A stretch of DNA of 64,000 nucleotides from Mesotaenium endlicherianum (taxonomy: Eukaryota; Streptophyta; Zygnematophyceae; Zygnematales; Mesotaeniaceae), in contig WELA01002258.1 in assembly GCA_009602735.1 (NCBI GenBank), positions 100,302-164,301 of the forward strand, in the 5' to 3' direction. Positions within the stretch are counted from its first letter, which is position 1. Each line of letters opens with the position of its first letter. Below the pieces are notes generated by a model. It was given only the letters and a program-made list of their open reading frames with translations. It did not search any database and was not told the origin of the DNA. Shown in pieces: positions 20,588-30,590 of the stretch. A program made the translations under genes and the position numbers.

Positions 20588-22264
20588 TTAAGGGGTGGTT
20601 CCTGGGGCTTCAGGATCAGGGGACGGAGATCTGGACCTAGATCTGGACAGCCCTCTAGGTCTGTCAGCTGGCCTTCTAAAGAACCCGGTTTGCTCTAAAG
20701 TTGGACCTCGAGGAGAACGAAGGATGGTAGCCTGCTCTTCAACCACTTGGGTGTTGATGCCCACATAGACAGGCATTCCAGTAGGATGCTGAAATACATT
20801 GGCTAGAGGTACATGCCCCTGAGCGGAGGGGGAGGCTGGCATACCTCTGGCCCACCCGCGTGTCCCTCTTCTGGCACCCCTGTCCTCTGGGGATTTCTGT
20901 CTGTGTCTGCTGCCCAGTACAGTCAGATCAGCTTCTTCCCCTGCTTGGGCAGGTGGGCTGGGGGAGCGAGCGCGGGGTCCAGTTGTCGCCATAACGGGGA
21001 TCACATTCCACACACCTGATCGTGGTTCTTTAGGAAGTGCCACTGCCTGTCCCTGGGTATCCTGAGTACCTGCTGCTGATGCTTCTCCTCTGCCTTGTTC
21101 TTCTTCCTCATCCTCCTCATCCTCCTCCTCGGAGAGAGTAGGGGTCTCGTCCACTAAGTCGTCCTGCTCCCTAGTAGACATGGAGTAGTCTACCGACCTC
21201 CCTTTCTTAGGGCGCGCTGGAGGTTGCTTGGCCTTCAGCCTACTGATATCTATCCGGCCTGCATTCTTTGCCCATTTGACAAAGGCATGCTTTCCCTTAG
21301 AGAAGTAGTCTCTTCCCCTCCTCCTATGTTCCTTGGTCTCTGCATTCATATTGCTCAGGCATCCATTCAGCCTGGGGTCCCAAGGGGCAATGTGAGGTGG
21401 TAGGATGAGATAGCCGTCTAGGCCATAGTGGAAGTCATCCGGTTGGGCTCGGTCACACTCCTGCTTCTTATTTGTGACGGTCATCCACCTCCAGTCTGTT
21501 GGCTGCTGGTAGTACTGGGGTCCGTGCTCAGCCTTCCTCAGTTTACACGGGAACCAGTGGGGAGAGAACATCTGCTGTCCTGCTTCCCTGGCCAAGTACT
21601 CCCAGCTCCTTCTCTCAACTTCATTGTAAGCTGGCAGGAGTGTGAGGTAGAATACCGTATCCTTAAAGCTATCGGGCCGCATGCTCACCATCCGGATGAG
21701 TCTCTGATCTCCCACTATTCCCGGTATGGGGACCGGCTTGTCCTCTGAATCATCTGCGAGATACCGGGCCTGCTCTGCTGTATAGCCCACCATCTTAGCA
21801 TAATCTTCGTAAAGGACCACGCCGGTGTGTGTCTCGATGTACCTGTCCAGTGCTGTAGCTCCTTCCTTCTGTAGCAGTGTTGTCTGTTCCAGCCTGTTGA
21901 TCTCCTGGGCTGCCAGCAATGCTTCCTTCAGGTTATCGAAGTTTTGGCCACCCACCACAGTATACCTGTAAGTGGCCAAGCTCTTCTGTCTGTCCGCTTC
22001 AATCTTTTTTCTTTTCTCCTCTTCTGCCGCTGCCGCTTCTTCTTGCTGTTTCTTCTGTCTCTCCTCCTCAGCCTTCCTGAGGTTTTCCGCTTCCTGATCC
22101 TTCTTCCTCTGTGCCTCTTCTGCCGCCTCTTGTTGTTTGCGGACCCTTTCTTGTTCTCTCCTGGTGAGGGACGTCGCCGCCAGCTCCTTCTGGTATTGCT
22201 CCATTGTCCTCCTGGCTTCTTCTGCCTTGCGCTTTCTGTCCTCCTTTTGTGTGGTGGGCGCCAT
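20588..22264 (-). CDS. E3 third ORF, coiled-coil N-terminus and SR-rich C-terminus, function unknown
   Basis: An open frame of about 558 codons from MAPTTQKEDRKRK (a longer version starts at 22288) lies where env-like genes sit in some Ty3 elements. Residues 1-110 are Lys/Glu/Gln-rich and predicted by eye to form a long coiled coil (EEARRTMEQY, QQEEAAAAEEEKRKKIEA). About residues 110-350 look globular, with several aromatic stretches (HWFPCKLRKAEHGPQYYQQP, WRWMTVTNKKQECDRAQPDD). Then come a basic segment, an acidic run (SEEEDEEDEEEEQ), a Pro/Ser region and an RS-repeat tail (LSRSRSRSPSPDPE). No signal peptide or membrane segment is seen, so it is not an envelope protein. E4 keeps a closely similar copy. 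I do not recognise the family. Just upstream are a TACTAAC branch-like site and a TGCAG acceptor. Confidence 0.75.
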   Translation of the reverse strand: MAPTTQKEDRKRKAEEARRTMEQYQKELAATSLTRREQERVRKQQEAAEEAQRKKDQEAENLRKAEEERQKKQQEEAAAAEEEKRKKIEADRQKSLATYRYTVVGGQNFDNLKEALLAAQEINRLEQTTLLQKEGATALDRYIETHTGVVLYEDYAKMVGYTAEQARYLADDSEDKPVPIPGIVGDQRLIRMVSMRPDSFKDTVFYLTLLPAYNEVERRSWEYLAREAGQQMFSPHWFPCKLRKAEHGPQYYQQPTDWRWMTVTNKKQECDRAQPDDFHYGLDGYLILPPHIAPWDPRLNGCLSNMNAETKEHRRRGRDYFSKGKHAFVKWAKNAGRIDISRLKAKQPPARPKKGRSVDYSMSTREQDDLVDETPTLSEEEDEEDEEEEQGRGEASAAGTQDTQGQAVALPKEPRSGVWNVIPVMATTGPRARSPSPPAQAGEEADLTVLGSRHRQKSPEDRGARRGTRGWARGMPASPSAQGHVPLANVFQHPTGMPVYVGINTQVVEEQATILRSPRGPTLEQTGFFRRPADRPRGLSRSRSRSPSPDPEAPGTTP

Positions 22265-22265
22265 C

Positions 22266-22295
22266 CTGCACATGTAACCAGGGCACAAGTTAGTA
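22266..22295 (-). promoter_or_regulatory. Candidate branch point and 3' splice site before the third ORF
   Basis: On the minus strand TACTAAC (22295-22289) is followed after about 20 bases by TGTGCAG, then G and the ATG of the third ORF. Both signals match consensus and both are kept in E4 (around 45545-45580). A GTAAGG at the gag start codon (27785-27793 region) would be one possible donor. Subgenomic splicing of a downstream ORF is known for env-bearing relatives. Confidence 0.55.
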
Positions 22296-22465
22296 GGATA
22301 TGGACCTTTGTCATAGGGATTGCAGGAAGTATGTTAGTATTTAGTATAGTGGCTTCGCTGCTGTTTACCTTACAGGATGATTGCTAAAAGTTGACGTAGT
22401 TGCGATGCGCTACACATAAACGTATGAGTGTGTTTTTATCGCTCTCGCTCACTAACTGTCATATA

Positions 22466-22484
22466 TTTTCCCCTCCAACTTAAA
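22466..22484 (-). promoter_or_regulatory. Internal polypurine tract of E3
   Basis: On the minus strand TAAGTTGGAGGGGAAAA lies between pol and the third ORF. It shares the 12-bp core TAAGTTGGAGGG with the 3' polypurine tract. The same duplication exists in E4. Confidence 0.6.
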
Positions 22485-22531
22485 TGGAGACAGGACCGCC
22501 TGTCACCTTCCCGTGTCAACTGAAATGACAG

Positions 22532-25500
22532 TTATGGAGGGACTCCAGCGGCCCGAAGGTGGAACCGTGTCAACGCCCCTTTGGCATTGGTCAAGTGGTC
22601 CTTAAACTCCCAAGTGTCCCCAGAGGCATCGTAACCCTTCCATCGAATGAGGTATTTCATGACATATTTAGACGATCGACGGACCGAGCGAGCGTCTAAA
22701 ATCTCATCGACCTCATATTCCTCAGGGTCGCCGTCCCGGACAGCGGGGACCGGTCCCGGTTGGACAGGGAACCGACCTGTGAACAGTGTATCACCTTTGA
22801 TGTACGGTTCCAGGAAGGAGACATTAAAGACCGGGTGCCCCTTGTATTCAGCTGACATGTTCAGTTTGTAAGCATTCTGACCGACACGACGGACCACCGA
22901 ATATGGACCGACCCAGACAGGGCCAAGCTTTTTCTTGACCACACCAGGGAGGTACAGGTGCTGAGAATGCAGTTTGACTAAATCCCCCTTGGAAAATGTC
23001 AGTTCCCGACGGTGTTGATTAGCGTATTTTTGTTGGTTTTCTTGGGCCGTGTGCAAGTTTCGTTGGACTTCTGACAGGGTGTCAGCAAACTCCTGAGTTA
23101 ACTGGAGGGAGACCGGGTTGTCAATCCCTTCAGGGTGAGTTAAAGATTCCCCTAGCACATCTAGAGGAGACTTAGGGACTCTACCCAGGCTGAGTTCAAA
23201 AGGAGTTTTGCCCGTTGACGCGTGCACCGCACTGTTGACCGCAAACTGAATTTGAGGCAACAGGTCATCCCAATTATCTTGTTTTTGGTTAATATATGCT
23301 CTCAGCACCTCCTGCAGAACTCGGTTAGTTCTTTCAGTCTGCCCATCAGTCTGAGGGTGGTTTGCTGTGCTGAGCAGCTGTTTGACTCCCATTAACCCCA
23401 TTAAAGCTCTCCAGAACTTAGAGGTGAATTTTGAGTCTCTGTCTGAGATGATATTAGAAGGGAGCCCATGTTGGCATACTACATGGTTGTAAAACTGTCT
23501 CGCTGTTTCGAGTGCAGTCACTTTGACAGTTGTGGGGATAAAAATGACCATTTTTGTCAGTTTATCCACGACTACCAGTATTGAATCATGCCCGTTGGCA
23601 GTTCTTGGTAGTGAGACCACCCAGTCCATGGATATAGTTTCCCAGCGTCCCGCTGGGATGGGTAGCGGTTGCAAGAGACCTCCGGGTGGTGTGTGCCGAG
23701 ACTTATTTCTCTGACACTGGTCACAGGACTTGACATATTTCAAGACCTCCCGGGGTAACCCCTCCCAATGATAATGTTTTGCCAGTTTGCCAACAGTTTT
23801 GGCCTGCCCCAAATGTCCACCCAGGAGACTGTCATGAGCTTGACTCAGTAAGAGAGACCTTATTTCCAAATTATTAGGAATGACCAGCTTCAGCCTGCCT
23901 GAAGTGGTTTCAGTCACCCAGACCCCTCCCTTGAGCTTATACCCGAGTGCGGTAGCACGACACATACCAGTAGTGGGGCTGGGCTCAAATGTTGGGTCAG
24001 AAAGGTAGGCTTTCCTAAGTTGTTCAAGGAAGGACTTTTTCACCTTTAGTGAAGTGAGTGCACACAGGACTTTATCTACAGCATGCTGACTAAAGTTCCT
24101 TTCTTGCAAGTCAGGTCTTCTAGAGAGTGCATCAGCAGGATTCAACTTCCCTGGTTTGTAGTCGATCTGGACTTGGAACTGCTCCAGCATCTGGCTCCAG
24201 CGGTTCTCCCTCCTCGACAGCTTGGACTTCTTCTGAAAGTGGGTCAGAGCTAGATGATCTGTAATCACCTTAAAAGCTTTACCATGTAAGTATGCTCTCC
24301 ACTGTTTGAGTACATGAATGATAGCTAGCAGCTCTTTATCATGCACTGAGTAATTAATCTCCGCTGGATTAAATTTCATAGACTCATACAACACAGGATG
24401 CCACTCCTGCCGTACCTTACCATCCTTTGTGGTTTTGTCAGCAGGCTGCAACAAAATAGCACCCATGGCAAAATCAGAGGCATCAGTAACCACCTGCACC
24501 GGTTTGCTGGGGTCATACACGGCTAGCACTGGGGCAGAACAAAGGGCATCTTTAAGGGTCTGGAAGGCAGCCTGCTGCTCTTCCCCCCACACATACCCGA
24601 TGTCTTTCTTAGTAAGGTCAGTCAGTTTACTGGCCTTTGTGGAATAATTCTCAATAAATCTCCTATAGTAGTTAGCCAACCCGAGGAAGGATCTAACTTC
24701 AGAGACAGACTGTGGTACTGGCCAGTCCCTTATGGTCTGGACTTTCTTAGGATCCACACTGATGCCCTCTTTACTGACAACGTGGCCTAAGAATTCAATA
24801 CTTTCCTTAAAGAAATCACACTTGCTCATTTTAGCATACAAGTGATTTTTCCGCAGAGTGTCCAGCACTTTCTTTAAGTGTTCAGTGTGCTGAGCTTCAT
24901 CTTTAGAGAAAATTAAAATATCATCCAGGAAAACTTGCACAAACTTATCCAAATAAGGTCTGAAAATGTCATTCATAGCACCCATAAAGGTAGCAGGAGC
25001 ATTAGTCAGTCCAAATGGCATCACGTTGAACTCATAGTGTCCATAACGTGTGCGGAAAGCAGTCTTGTGTTCATCCCCCTCAGCAATTCTGATTTGATGA
25101 TAACCACTCTTGAGATCTATCTTACTGAACACCTTAGCGCCAGACAGGGTATCAAGCAAGTCCTCGATTCTGGGTAAAGCATACTTGTTCTTTACTGTAA
25201 TTCTGTTCAGGGCTCTGTAATCCACACACATCCGCATACTGCCATCCTTTTTCTTAACAAATAGGATAGGTGCGCCGTACGGTGATTTACTGGGAGAAAT
25301 GTAACCATTTTCCTCCAGCTCTGCAATCTGTGTTTTCAACTCCTCACTCTCCAAATAAGACAAGCCATACGTGCGTTGCCAGGGTGGCTGGCTACCAGGT
25401 AATAAATCAATCCTATGATCTACTTCCCGCTTAGGGGGTAGTCCTGGAGGCATATTAAACACATCCGTGTACTGAGCAACAATGTTTGCAGCAGTAGGGT

Positions 25501-26248
25501 GTTCCGGAGGGTGTACCTTTTTCTCAACCACTTCTTCAGGTTGAGGAGGTACCTCTCTTAGCAGCAGACAGAACATTCTGTCTTCCTTCTGGTTCCAGCT
25601 TTTGACGAACTCCATTGCATTCAGCAACTTGCATCCTTCTGGAAGCCTCTTCTTTTCCTTCATTTGCCATCCACACAGGACAAGAGGAAGAGCACTGGTG
25701 GGTGCCAAGTCAGTCTGCCCATCACTGGCTCCTCTCACTTTAACTGTACCTCTGCTCCAACACACTTCAGCTTGATGTCTATTAAGCCAGGACCTGCCTA
25801 GCACGAGATCATAAAAGCCAGTGTTGAGTACCTCAAATGTAAGCGTTTCAGTTAGAACTGCAATGCCAGAACCTAACTGGACCTCAATAGGCTTGGTTAT
25901 AACTCCTCCCGGGATACTTGAGGCATCTCCAAGGAATATTTTTCTATTCCCTTGGGTGACAGTAGGCAGCCTTAGCCGCTTAACTAAGTCCTTGTGAATA
26001 AAAGTATGTGACGCCCCTCCGTCAACAAATGCCCTCACCTTCCTACCTGCAATCATGCAATGCAGTAGGATAGGGGGGACTGTCTTTTCCTGACTTTCGC
26101 ATTGTTCTCCTGACGTAGCAAAGAAATGTTGGACATCAGGTGGAACAAGAGCATCCAGAGTGTGCACTCTCTGGACGTCTATATTGCTGATGGTCTCCTT
26201 TATCTGGTTGTCAGGCATGCATAGTGAATCCAGTTCAGCAGGACCCAT
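22532..26248 (-). CDS. E3 pol: protease, RT, RNase H, integrase, chromodomain
   Basis: An open pol of 1238 codons. The protease region is near residues 45-160 ([31 protein letters not shown]). RT is near 310-560 with [48 protein letters not shown] and the FLDD box in [13 protein letters not shown]. RNase H is near 575-700 ([36 protein letters not shown]). The integrase H2C2 head ([29 protein letters not shown]) and DDE core ([34 protein letters not shown]) follow, then a GPY/F module ([20 protein letters not shown]) and a C-terminal chromodomain ([32 protein letters not shown]). The chromodomain places it in the chromovirus branch, whose relatives target heterochromatin marked on histone H3. 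Confidence 0.95.
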   Translation of the reverse strand: MGPAELDSLCMPDNQIKETISNIDVQRVHTLDALVPPDVQHFFATSGEQCESQEKTVPPILLHCMIAGRKVRAFVDGGASHTFIHKDLVKRLRLPTVTQGNRKIFLGDASSIPGGVITKPIEVQLGSGIAVLTETLTFEVLNTGFYDLVLGRSWLNRHQAEVCWSRGTVKVRGASDGQTDLAPTSALPLVLCGWQMKEKKRLPEGCKLLNAMEFVKSWNQKEDRMFCLLLREVPPQPEEVVEKKVHPPEHPTAANIVAQYTDVFNMPPGLPPKREVDHRIDLLPGSQPPWQRTYGLSYLESEELKTQIAELEENGYISPSKSPYGAPILFVKKKDGSMRMCVDYRALNRITVKNKYALPRIEDLLDTLSGAKVFSKIDLKSGYHQIRIAEGDEHKTAFRTRYGHYEFNVMPFGLTNAPATFMGAMNDIFRPYLDKFVQVFLDDILIFSKDEAQHTEHLKKVLDTLRKNHLYAKMSKCDFFKESIEFLGHVVSKEGISVDPKKVQTIRDWPVPQSVSEVRSFLGLANYYRRFIENYSTKASKLTDLTKKDIGYVWGEEQQAAFQTLKDALCSAPVLAVYDPSKPVQVVTDASDFAMGAILLQPADKTTKDGKVRQEWHPVLYESMKFNPAEINYSVHDKELLAIIHVLKQWRAYLHGKAFKVITDHLALTHFQKKSKLSRRENRWSQMLEQFQVQIDYKPGKLNPADALSRRPDLQERNFSQHAVDKVLCALTSLKVKKSFLEQLRKAYLSDPTFEPSPTTGMCRATALGYKLKGGVWVTETTSGRLKLVIPNNLEIRSLLLSQAHDSLLGGHLGQAKTVGKLAKHYHWEGLPREVLKYVKSCDQCQRNKSRHTPPGGLLQPLPIPAGRWETISMDWVVSLPRTANGHDSILVVVDKLTKMVIFIPTTVKVTALETARQFYNHVVCQHGLPSNIISDRDSKFTSKFWRALMGLMGVKQLLSTANHPQTDGQTERTNRVLQEVLRAYINQKQDNWDDLLPQIQFAVNSAVHASTGKTPFELSLGRVPKSPLDVLGESLTHPEGIDNPVSLQLTQEFADTLSEVQRNLHTAQENQQKYANQHRRELTFSKGDLVKLHSQHLYLPGVVKKKLGPVWVGPYSVVRRVGQNAYKLNMSAEYKGHPVFNVSFLEPYIKGDTLFTGRFPVQPGPVPAVRDGDPEEYEVDEILDARSVRRSSKYVMKYLIRWKGYDASGDTWEFKDHLTNAKGALTRFHLRAAGVPP

Positions 26249-26316
26249 AATACCTGCTACGAGGGCAGCTAGTGACGACTCACTATCTCTAGCATCCTCA
26301 CAGTCAGTAGACTGGA

Positions 26317-27795
26317 TTACTGACTGTTGCTGTCTTTTAAAGGCTGGTCTTTTCTCTCGACCTTAGGCAGGTGCTTGACCGGACACTGTTCTCTGTAGTG
26401 GCCTTTCTGCTGACAATGGTAGCAAGTAGATTTTGCTGAGGCTGGTCTCGGCTTAGTCCTACCACCACCCCTTCCATAGCCACCTCGAGAGGGACCACCT
26501 CTACCTCTAGACTGAATAGCATTGTACTCATACTCATATTCATCACCCTGATTATCCTCAGCCTGGTCTCCTTCAACTGCATTGTAGGAACCGTGGGGCT
26601 TTTTGACAATCTTTGACACCAAAGCGTTACTCTGGCGCTTGTGATTGAACTGCTGCTGATCCCAGGCGTCAGCATCCTGGATCAAGTCAGCCAGTTTCTC
26701 ATACTTTTTCTCAGCAAAATGACCAGAGACCTCGGATTTCAAGCCATACCTGAAGTATGCTATCCTATACCGTTCTGGCAAATCAGGCTGCTTCATCATG
26801 TTCTCTTGGAACTTTTGAGCAAACTCAGCAACTGAAGTGGTCTGCTTCAGTGTCAGGGAGATCATCGCATAGATAGCTTTCTCCTGCTGGTTGATGACAT
26901 CAAACTTCTCATGCAACTTCTCGACAAACTCTACCCACGTAGGGTCACCGAGTTGCCGAGCCTTACGCTCTTCCTTCCAGTAAAGCCACCAGTCTGCGGC
27001 ACTGCCTTTCAGTAGCGCACCGGTGTGCCTGACCTTCTCGTAATCTTGCAGTTCTGGGTAGTTCTCCAGCCACTGCTCAACATCCGCGAGAAACTTGATC
27101 AGGTAATATTTTCTGTTTCCCTCAGGATCATAGTCCTGGGGAGGTTTCGGCTTGGGCTTACTAGGCCCTCGGCCACCACCACTAGTGGTGTGAGACCCCA
27201 GTTGGTCTCTGTCCCGGAGTAGGGACATTATGATTCTTTTGTCCTCCTGCTGGGACTGATACATGGTCGCCATTTGCGACTGCATCTGAACGAACAATGC
27301 TCCCAAGTCTACATTTTGGGGTGGTAGATTAGCAAATGCAGCAGCAGCATTGGCATCTACTCGCTGAGTAGTGTCCTCAACAATCCCTCTTGCTCCTGCA
27401 GCAGCAATTCCTGCCGCATTCAGCCGGTCACGTATTTGACCTAGGGGTACATTGAGTTGTACGGCAGGAGGTGGGTTCAGAACATTGGCCCTTGATGCCA
27501 TAAGTTCTTCAACAGTGCGCTCGTCAGCTGGCTGTCCTTCCCTCCTTTGTATATCTTCAGCGGCCTTTGCTACTTGTTCAGCTTCTAGTCTGGCTATCTC
27601 CTCCTCAGCTTGCTGAGCTGCGACTGAGGCAATAGCAGCTGCCTCATCTGCAGCCTCCCTAGCTGCAGTATCCGCTACTGCTTCCGAATAGGTACGGTTT
27701 CCCGCTACATGGCTTTCCGCCTGGTTTTCGACATTCTCGTTATCCTGGTTCTCCATGTCTCGGGAGTTGCTAGTTTGAGACCTTGTCCTTACCAT
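26317..27795 (-). CDS. E3 gag with coiled-coil N-terminus and one zinc knuckle
   Basis: 492 codons starting [17 protein letters not shown]. Residues about 40-100 are Ala/Glu-rich and likely coiled coil ([20 protein letters not shown]). The capsid-like retrotransposon gag domain covers about 220-390 ([40 protein letters not shown]). A Gly/Arg-rich segment precedes a single CCHC knuckle near residues 460-473 ([14 protein letters not shown]). Gag ends shortly before pol, which lies in another frame. A strong donor-like GTAAGG overlaps the start codon. Confidence 0.93.
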   Translation of the reverse strand: MVRTRSQTSNSRDMENQDNENVENQAESHVAGNRTYSEAVADTAAREAADEAAAIASVAAQQAEEEIARLEAEQVAKAAEDIQRREGQPADERTVEELMASRANVLNPPPAVQLNVPLGQIRDRLNAAGIAAAGARGIVEDTTQRVDANAAAAFANLPPQNVDLGALFVQMQSQMATMYQSQQEDKRIIMSLLRDRDQLGSHTTSGGGRGPSKPKPKPPQDYDPEGNRKYYLIKFLADVEQWLENYPELQDYEKVRHTGALLKGSAADWWLYWKEERKARQLGDPTWVEFVEKLHEKFDVINQQEKAIYAMISLTLKQTTSVAEFAQKFQENMMKQPDLPERYRIAYFRYGLKSEVSGHFAEKKYEKLADLIQDADAWDQQQFNHKRQSNALVSKIVKKPHGSYNAVEGDQAEDNQGDEYEYEYNAIQSRGRGGPSRGGYGRGGGRTKPRPASAKSTCYHCQQKGHYREQCPVKHLPKVERKDQPLKDSNSQ

Positions 27796-27812
27796 ACAAA
27801 GAAGACTGTGAT

Positions 27813-27828
27813 AACTGCTCCGATACCA
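27813..27828 (-). promoter_or_regulatory. E3 primer-binding site (initiator-Met tRNA type)
   Basis: On the minus strand TGGTATCGGAGCAGTT starts two bases inside the 5' LTR. It matches the TGGTATCAGAGC complement of plant initiator-Met tRNA apart from one base. The same site occurs in E4 (53342-53357). Confidence 0.85.
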
Positions 27829-27829
27829 C

Positions 27830-28549
27830 TGAAATGAATCGACTTACCAAATAGGCGATTAACAATTAATAAAGATCTTTATATCAGCAAGTAATCTTTA
27901 TGGTATTTCCGTTAACTAGTTAAACGGCAAAGGACAATACACTAGCAGGGAATAATACTCGTAAGTCAAATGCGAGTAAACTAGCATCAATGATGCAAAT
28001 CAGTAAACTCATACATAAGCAAGGTTAGAAGACAGTGCGTATCAATGGCTTCTCGCCTTGGATTCAGAGTTCTCTCAGTAAGCTGTACAAGAGAGTTGGC
28101 CTCGTTTCCGAATGCCGAACTCGAGAGCAATGCCTAGCATATGTACATGGAATGAGTTTACTGTTCAACGGTCAGTGCGATGGCACCGCCTACCCGGGAG
28201 TTAACCACGTTGGTAGGACCTCGGTTAACCAAATCCACTGCCATCTCCCATCATCCCGAATAGCCATCCATCATAGGAATGTCATCTGGCTATTCATCTA
28301 GCATATCGCACTTAGATGCATATTAAGGCAATTCGCTGCTACCGAGTACGGAAGTCAGCTTGCTGTCAAAGAATGTGTCAGCAAGCTGACTTATATGGAC
28401 TTTCAGCCTGCTGCTTTCGACTGAGTCAGCAAACTGATAATTATGTAAAGTCCAGCAGACTGATTATTAACTAAAGTTCAGCAGGCTGAACTTAATTAAC
28501 TGTTATATTTATATGAATATTATATCGACTAATATACTGATTCATTACA
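27830..28549 (-). repeat. E3 5' LTR
   Basis: 720 bp, matching 19731-20474. AT-rich near its outer end. The opposite-strand 88-codon ORF lies at 28035-28301. The flank TCTGA repeats the one on the other side of the element. Confidence 0.92.
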
Positions 28550-28856
28550 TCTGAGCTCGTCACTCAACCCCGCGCCTTAACAGCTCTTCACTGCTCGACT
28601 GGGCTCACTCAGTTCTTCACTGAGAGCTTTTCTTGTTAAGACTAATCTTGCTATCAGCAATTCAACAATTGAGACTTTTGAGAACTTGGAAACTAACACA
28701 GCACTCACCATTTTAAGTGACCTTCGCACTCTTGTGGCGTTCGACCCAAATCTGTGCTAATCCCCTAACAGATTCTATTATGCAACTCTCTACTTTCTAC
28801 CAGCGAGGTCCTTTCTTGGGAACTCCTAAGGTCTAATCTTTCTATGATACACTTAG
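28550..28856 (-). other. E2 sequence between E3 and the solo LTR
   Basis: This 307-bp piece continues E2 beyond the E3 insertion (its first five bases are the E3 target duplication). I see no coding potential. It is probably leader or terminal-repeat DNA of E2. Confidence 0.45.
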
Positions 28857-29576
28857 TGTAATGAATCAGTATACTGGTTGACATAATATTCATTTAAATA
28901 ATATAGTTCAATAAGTTCAGCCTGCTGAACTCTAGTTAACAATCAATCTGCTGGACTTTATACTTAATATCAGTTTAATGACTCAGGCCGGAAGTAGCAG
29001 GCAGAGGTCACCTTAAGTCAGCTTGCTGACACATTCTTTGACAGCCAGCTGACTTCCGTACTCGGTAGCAGCGAACTGCCTCCATATGCATCTAAGTGTG
29101 GTATGCTAGATGAATGGCCAGATGACATCCCTATGATGGATGGCGATTCGGGATGATGGGAGATGGCGGTGGATTTGGTTAACCGAGGTCCTACCAACGT
29201 GGTTAACTCCCGGGTAGGCGGTGCCATCGCACTGACCGTTGAACAGTAAACTCATTCCATGTACATATGCTAGGCATTGCTCTCGAGATCGGCATTCGGA
29301 AACGAGGCCAACTCTCTTGTACAGCTCACTGAGAGCGATCCGAATCCAAGGCGAGAAGCCATTGATACGCACTGTCTTCTAACCTTGCCTATGTATGAGT
29401 TTACTGATTGTATTATACATGCTAGTTTACTCGCATTTGACTTACGAGTATAATTCACTGCTAGTGTGTTGTCCTTTGCCGTTTAACAGTTTACGATAAA
29501 TACCATAAAGATTACTCGCTGATACAAAGACCTTTATTAATTGATAATCGCCTATTTGGTAAGTCGATTCATTTTA
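28857..29576 (+). mobile_element. Solo LTR of the E3 chromovirus family
   Basis: A 720-bp LTR in + orientation, TGTAATGAATC to GATTCATTTTA, flanked by the 5-bp duplication CTTAG (28852-28856 and 29577-29581). The internal region has been lost, as by recombination between LTRs. It lies in E2 DNA only 308 bp from E3, in opposite orientation. Confidence 0.92.
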
Positions 29577-30292
29577 CTTAGGAACAAATCTTCCAGCGTC
29601 GGTAGAAGCGTGGCGTCTCGGCTCTTCTATGGCCTTGGGAACTCCTCCTTCTTCATGCTCCTTCTGCTCCTTCAGCTTCCTTTGACAACGATGCAAGCAA
29701 GAATGAGGCAGCTTCAGGCAGGACTCGTGCCTTTCACAGGCACCACACATTATCCTCTTTCAAGCATGCCAGTGCTTAGTCACAGTGCTTAGCTTGCATG
29801 CCGTCCTTACCTAGCAGCTCTCACACGGCTTAGGAGTTCTCATTCAGCATGCATGCATGCCTTGGGATTGTCGCGCGTGACTTCTTAGCCTTTCAGCTGA
29901 CAATCATATCTATGTGGCTGGCTGGCGACGTTTAGGATGAATGCTCAAGCCGTGACTAGTCACCTGAGGGTTTTGGCCGAGGTGGCACACAGCTCCTCTG
30001 CAACTTCCCTGCTGTACTTGGCTTAGATAGCCAATTGATCAGTACCTTTCCGGGCACTTGCTGGTTCCATACCCCTAGCCTTTCGGCTGACTACTCCGTC
30101 CAAATCCCCATCCATCCTTGGGTGTGGGTTTGACGTGTCGTGACCACTTTGACAATGTTAACGACTTTGACATGACCGCTGACTGAGATAACTCGGTCCT
30201 TTGGCCGGTGAGTCACCACTGACTTCCTGTACCTGGGCAGCCGTGGCTTGCGCTGTGCGTGCGGCACCGTCAAGTGGATAGCAATTGCGACA
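29577..30292 (-). other. Probable terminal region of E2
   Basis: About 700 bp continuing E2 beyond the solo LTR. Read on the minus strand it would begin TGTCGCAATTGC at 30292; the plus strand reads GCGACAGT there, like the GACAGT at the E1 3' end. It holds short repeats of CCTTTCGGCTGAC type but no reading frame. The border is an inference from the TGTC end. Confidence 0.4.
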
Positions 30293-30590
30293 GTGCTTGG
30301 ATAATAATTATTTTCTAGTATACAAGGATATAATTAGTCAACGTCTTCTATAGCATAATCTTTCAACGACTACCTGAGGCAAATTCACCAACGACATCTA
30401 GAGTAGAACGCGCCACATTACATTCTAGAATAGCTTAAGTTACACGACCGTTAACCTTTTGTCCGTTAAAGACAATGACTATATAAGTCGTCCAAAACCG
30501 TTGTATATTTATTTGATATTCTACAAATAAATTCTTTTTTCCTTCATTGAAACAATCTTCTATTTTCTCGCTTCCGCCATCTTTCCGCAC
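30293..30590. other. AT-rich DNA before unit A
   Basis: It contains TATATAAG near 30481 and ends in TC-rich DNA. No gene or known repeat was recognised. It could be the promoter region belonging to the ORF in the arm that starts at 30591. Confidence 0.35.

Larger units (their letters stand above)
19731..28549 (-). mobile_element. E3: Ty3 chromovirus with an extra third ORF, looks whole
   Basis: This complete insertion into E2 is flanked by the 5-bp duplication TCTGA (19726-19730 and 28550-28554). On the minus strand it has: 5' LTR (27830-28549), initiator-Met primer-binding site, gag, pol (protease, RT, RNase H, integrase, chromodomain), an internal polypurine tract, a third ORF, a polypurine tract and the 3' LTR (19731-20474). 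Gag and pol are separate open frames, in different frames. The LTRs start TGTAATGAATC and end with a TTCA-type terminus. They differ by roughly 2-3% in substitutions plus a 26-bp duplication, suggesting an age of about one to a few million years at plant-like rates. E4 (43283-53770) is a second copy of the same family. Confidence 0.93.
14743..30292 (-). mobile_element. E2: second methyltransferase-bearing Ty3-type element, interrupted
   Basis: Read on the minus strand, this fossil shows a terminal/leader region (about 30292 to 28550, starting TGTCGCAATTGC), gag-like sequence (19.5-18.8 kb), lysine-rich nucleocapsid-like sequence and protease (18.0-17.0 kb), a C5 methyltransferase (16.7-15.7 kb) and a hydrophilic region down to 14743. 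No RT or integrase is found; the element stops at the E1 junction. It was later split by E3 (duplication TCTGA) and by the solo LTR at 28857 (duplication CTTAG). It looks broken in several places. The upper border at 30292 is tentative. It is older than both insertions. Confidence 0.7.

Noticed and set aside
20588-22264. Third ORF as a retroviral envelope gene
   Set aside because: The position fits, but there is no signal peptide, membrane span or cysteine-rich ectodomain. Coiled coil plus RS tail argues against envelope.
22532-28301. Plus-strand ORFs of 60-90 codons over the E3 gag and pol region
   Set aside because: Antisense shadows of the long minus-strand genes. The only recurrent one (in the LTR) is reported as a finding.
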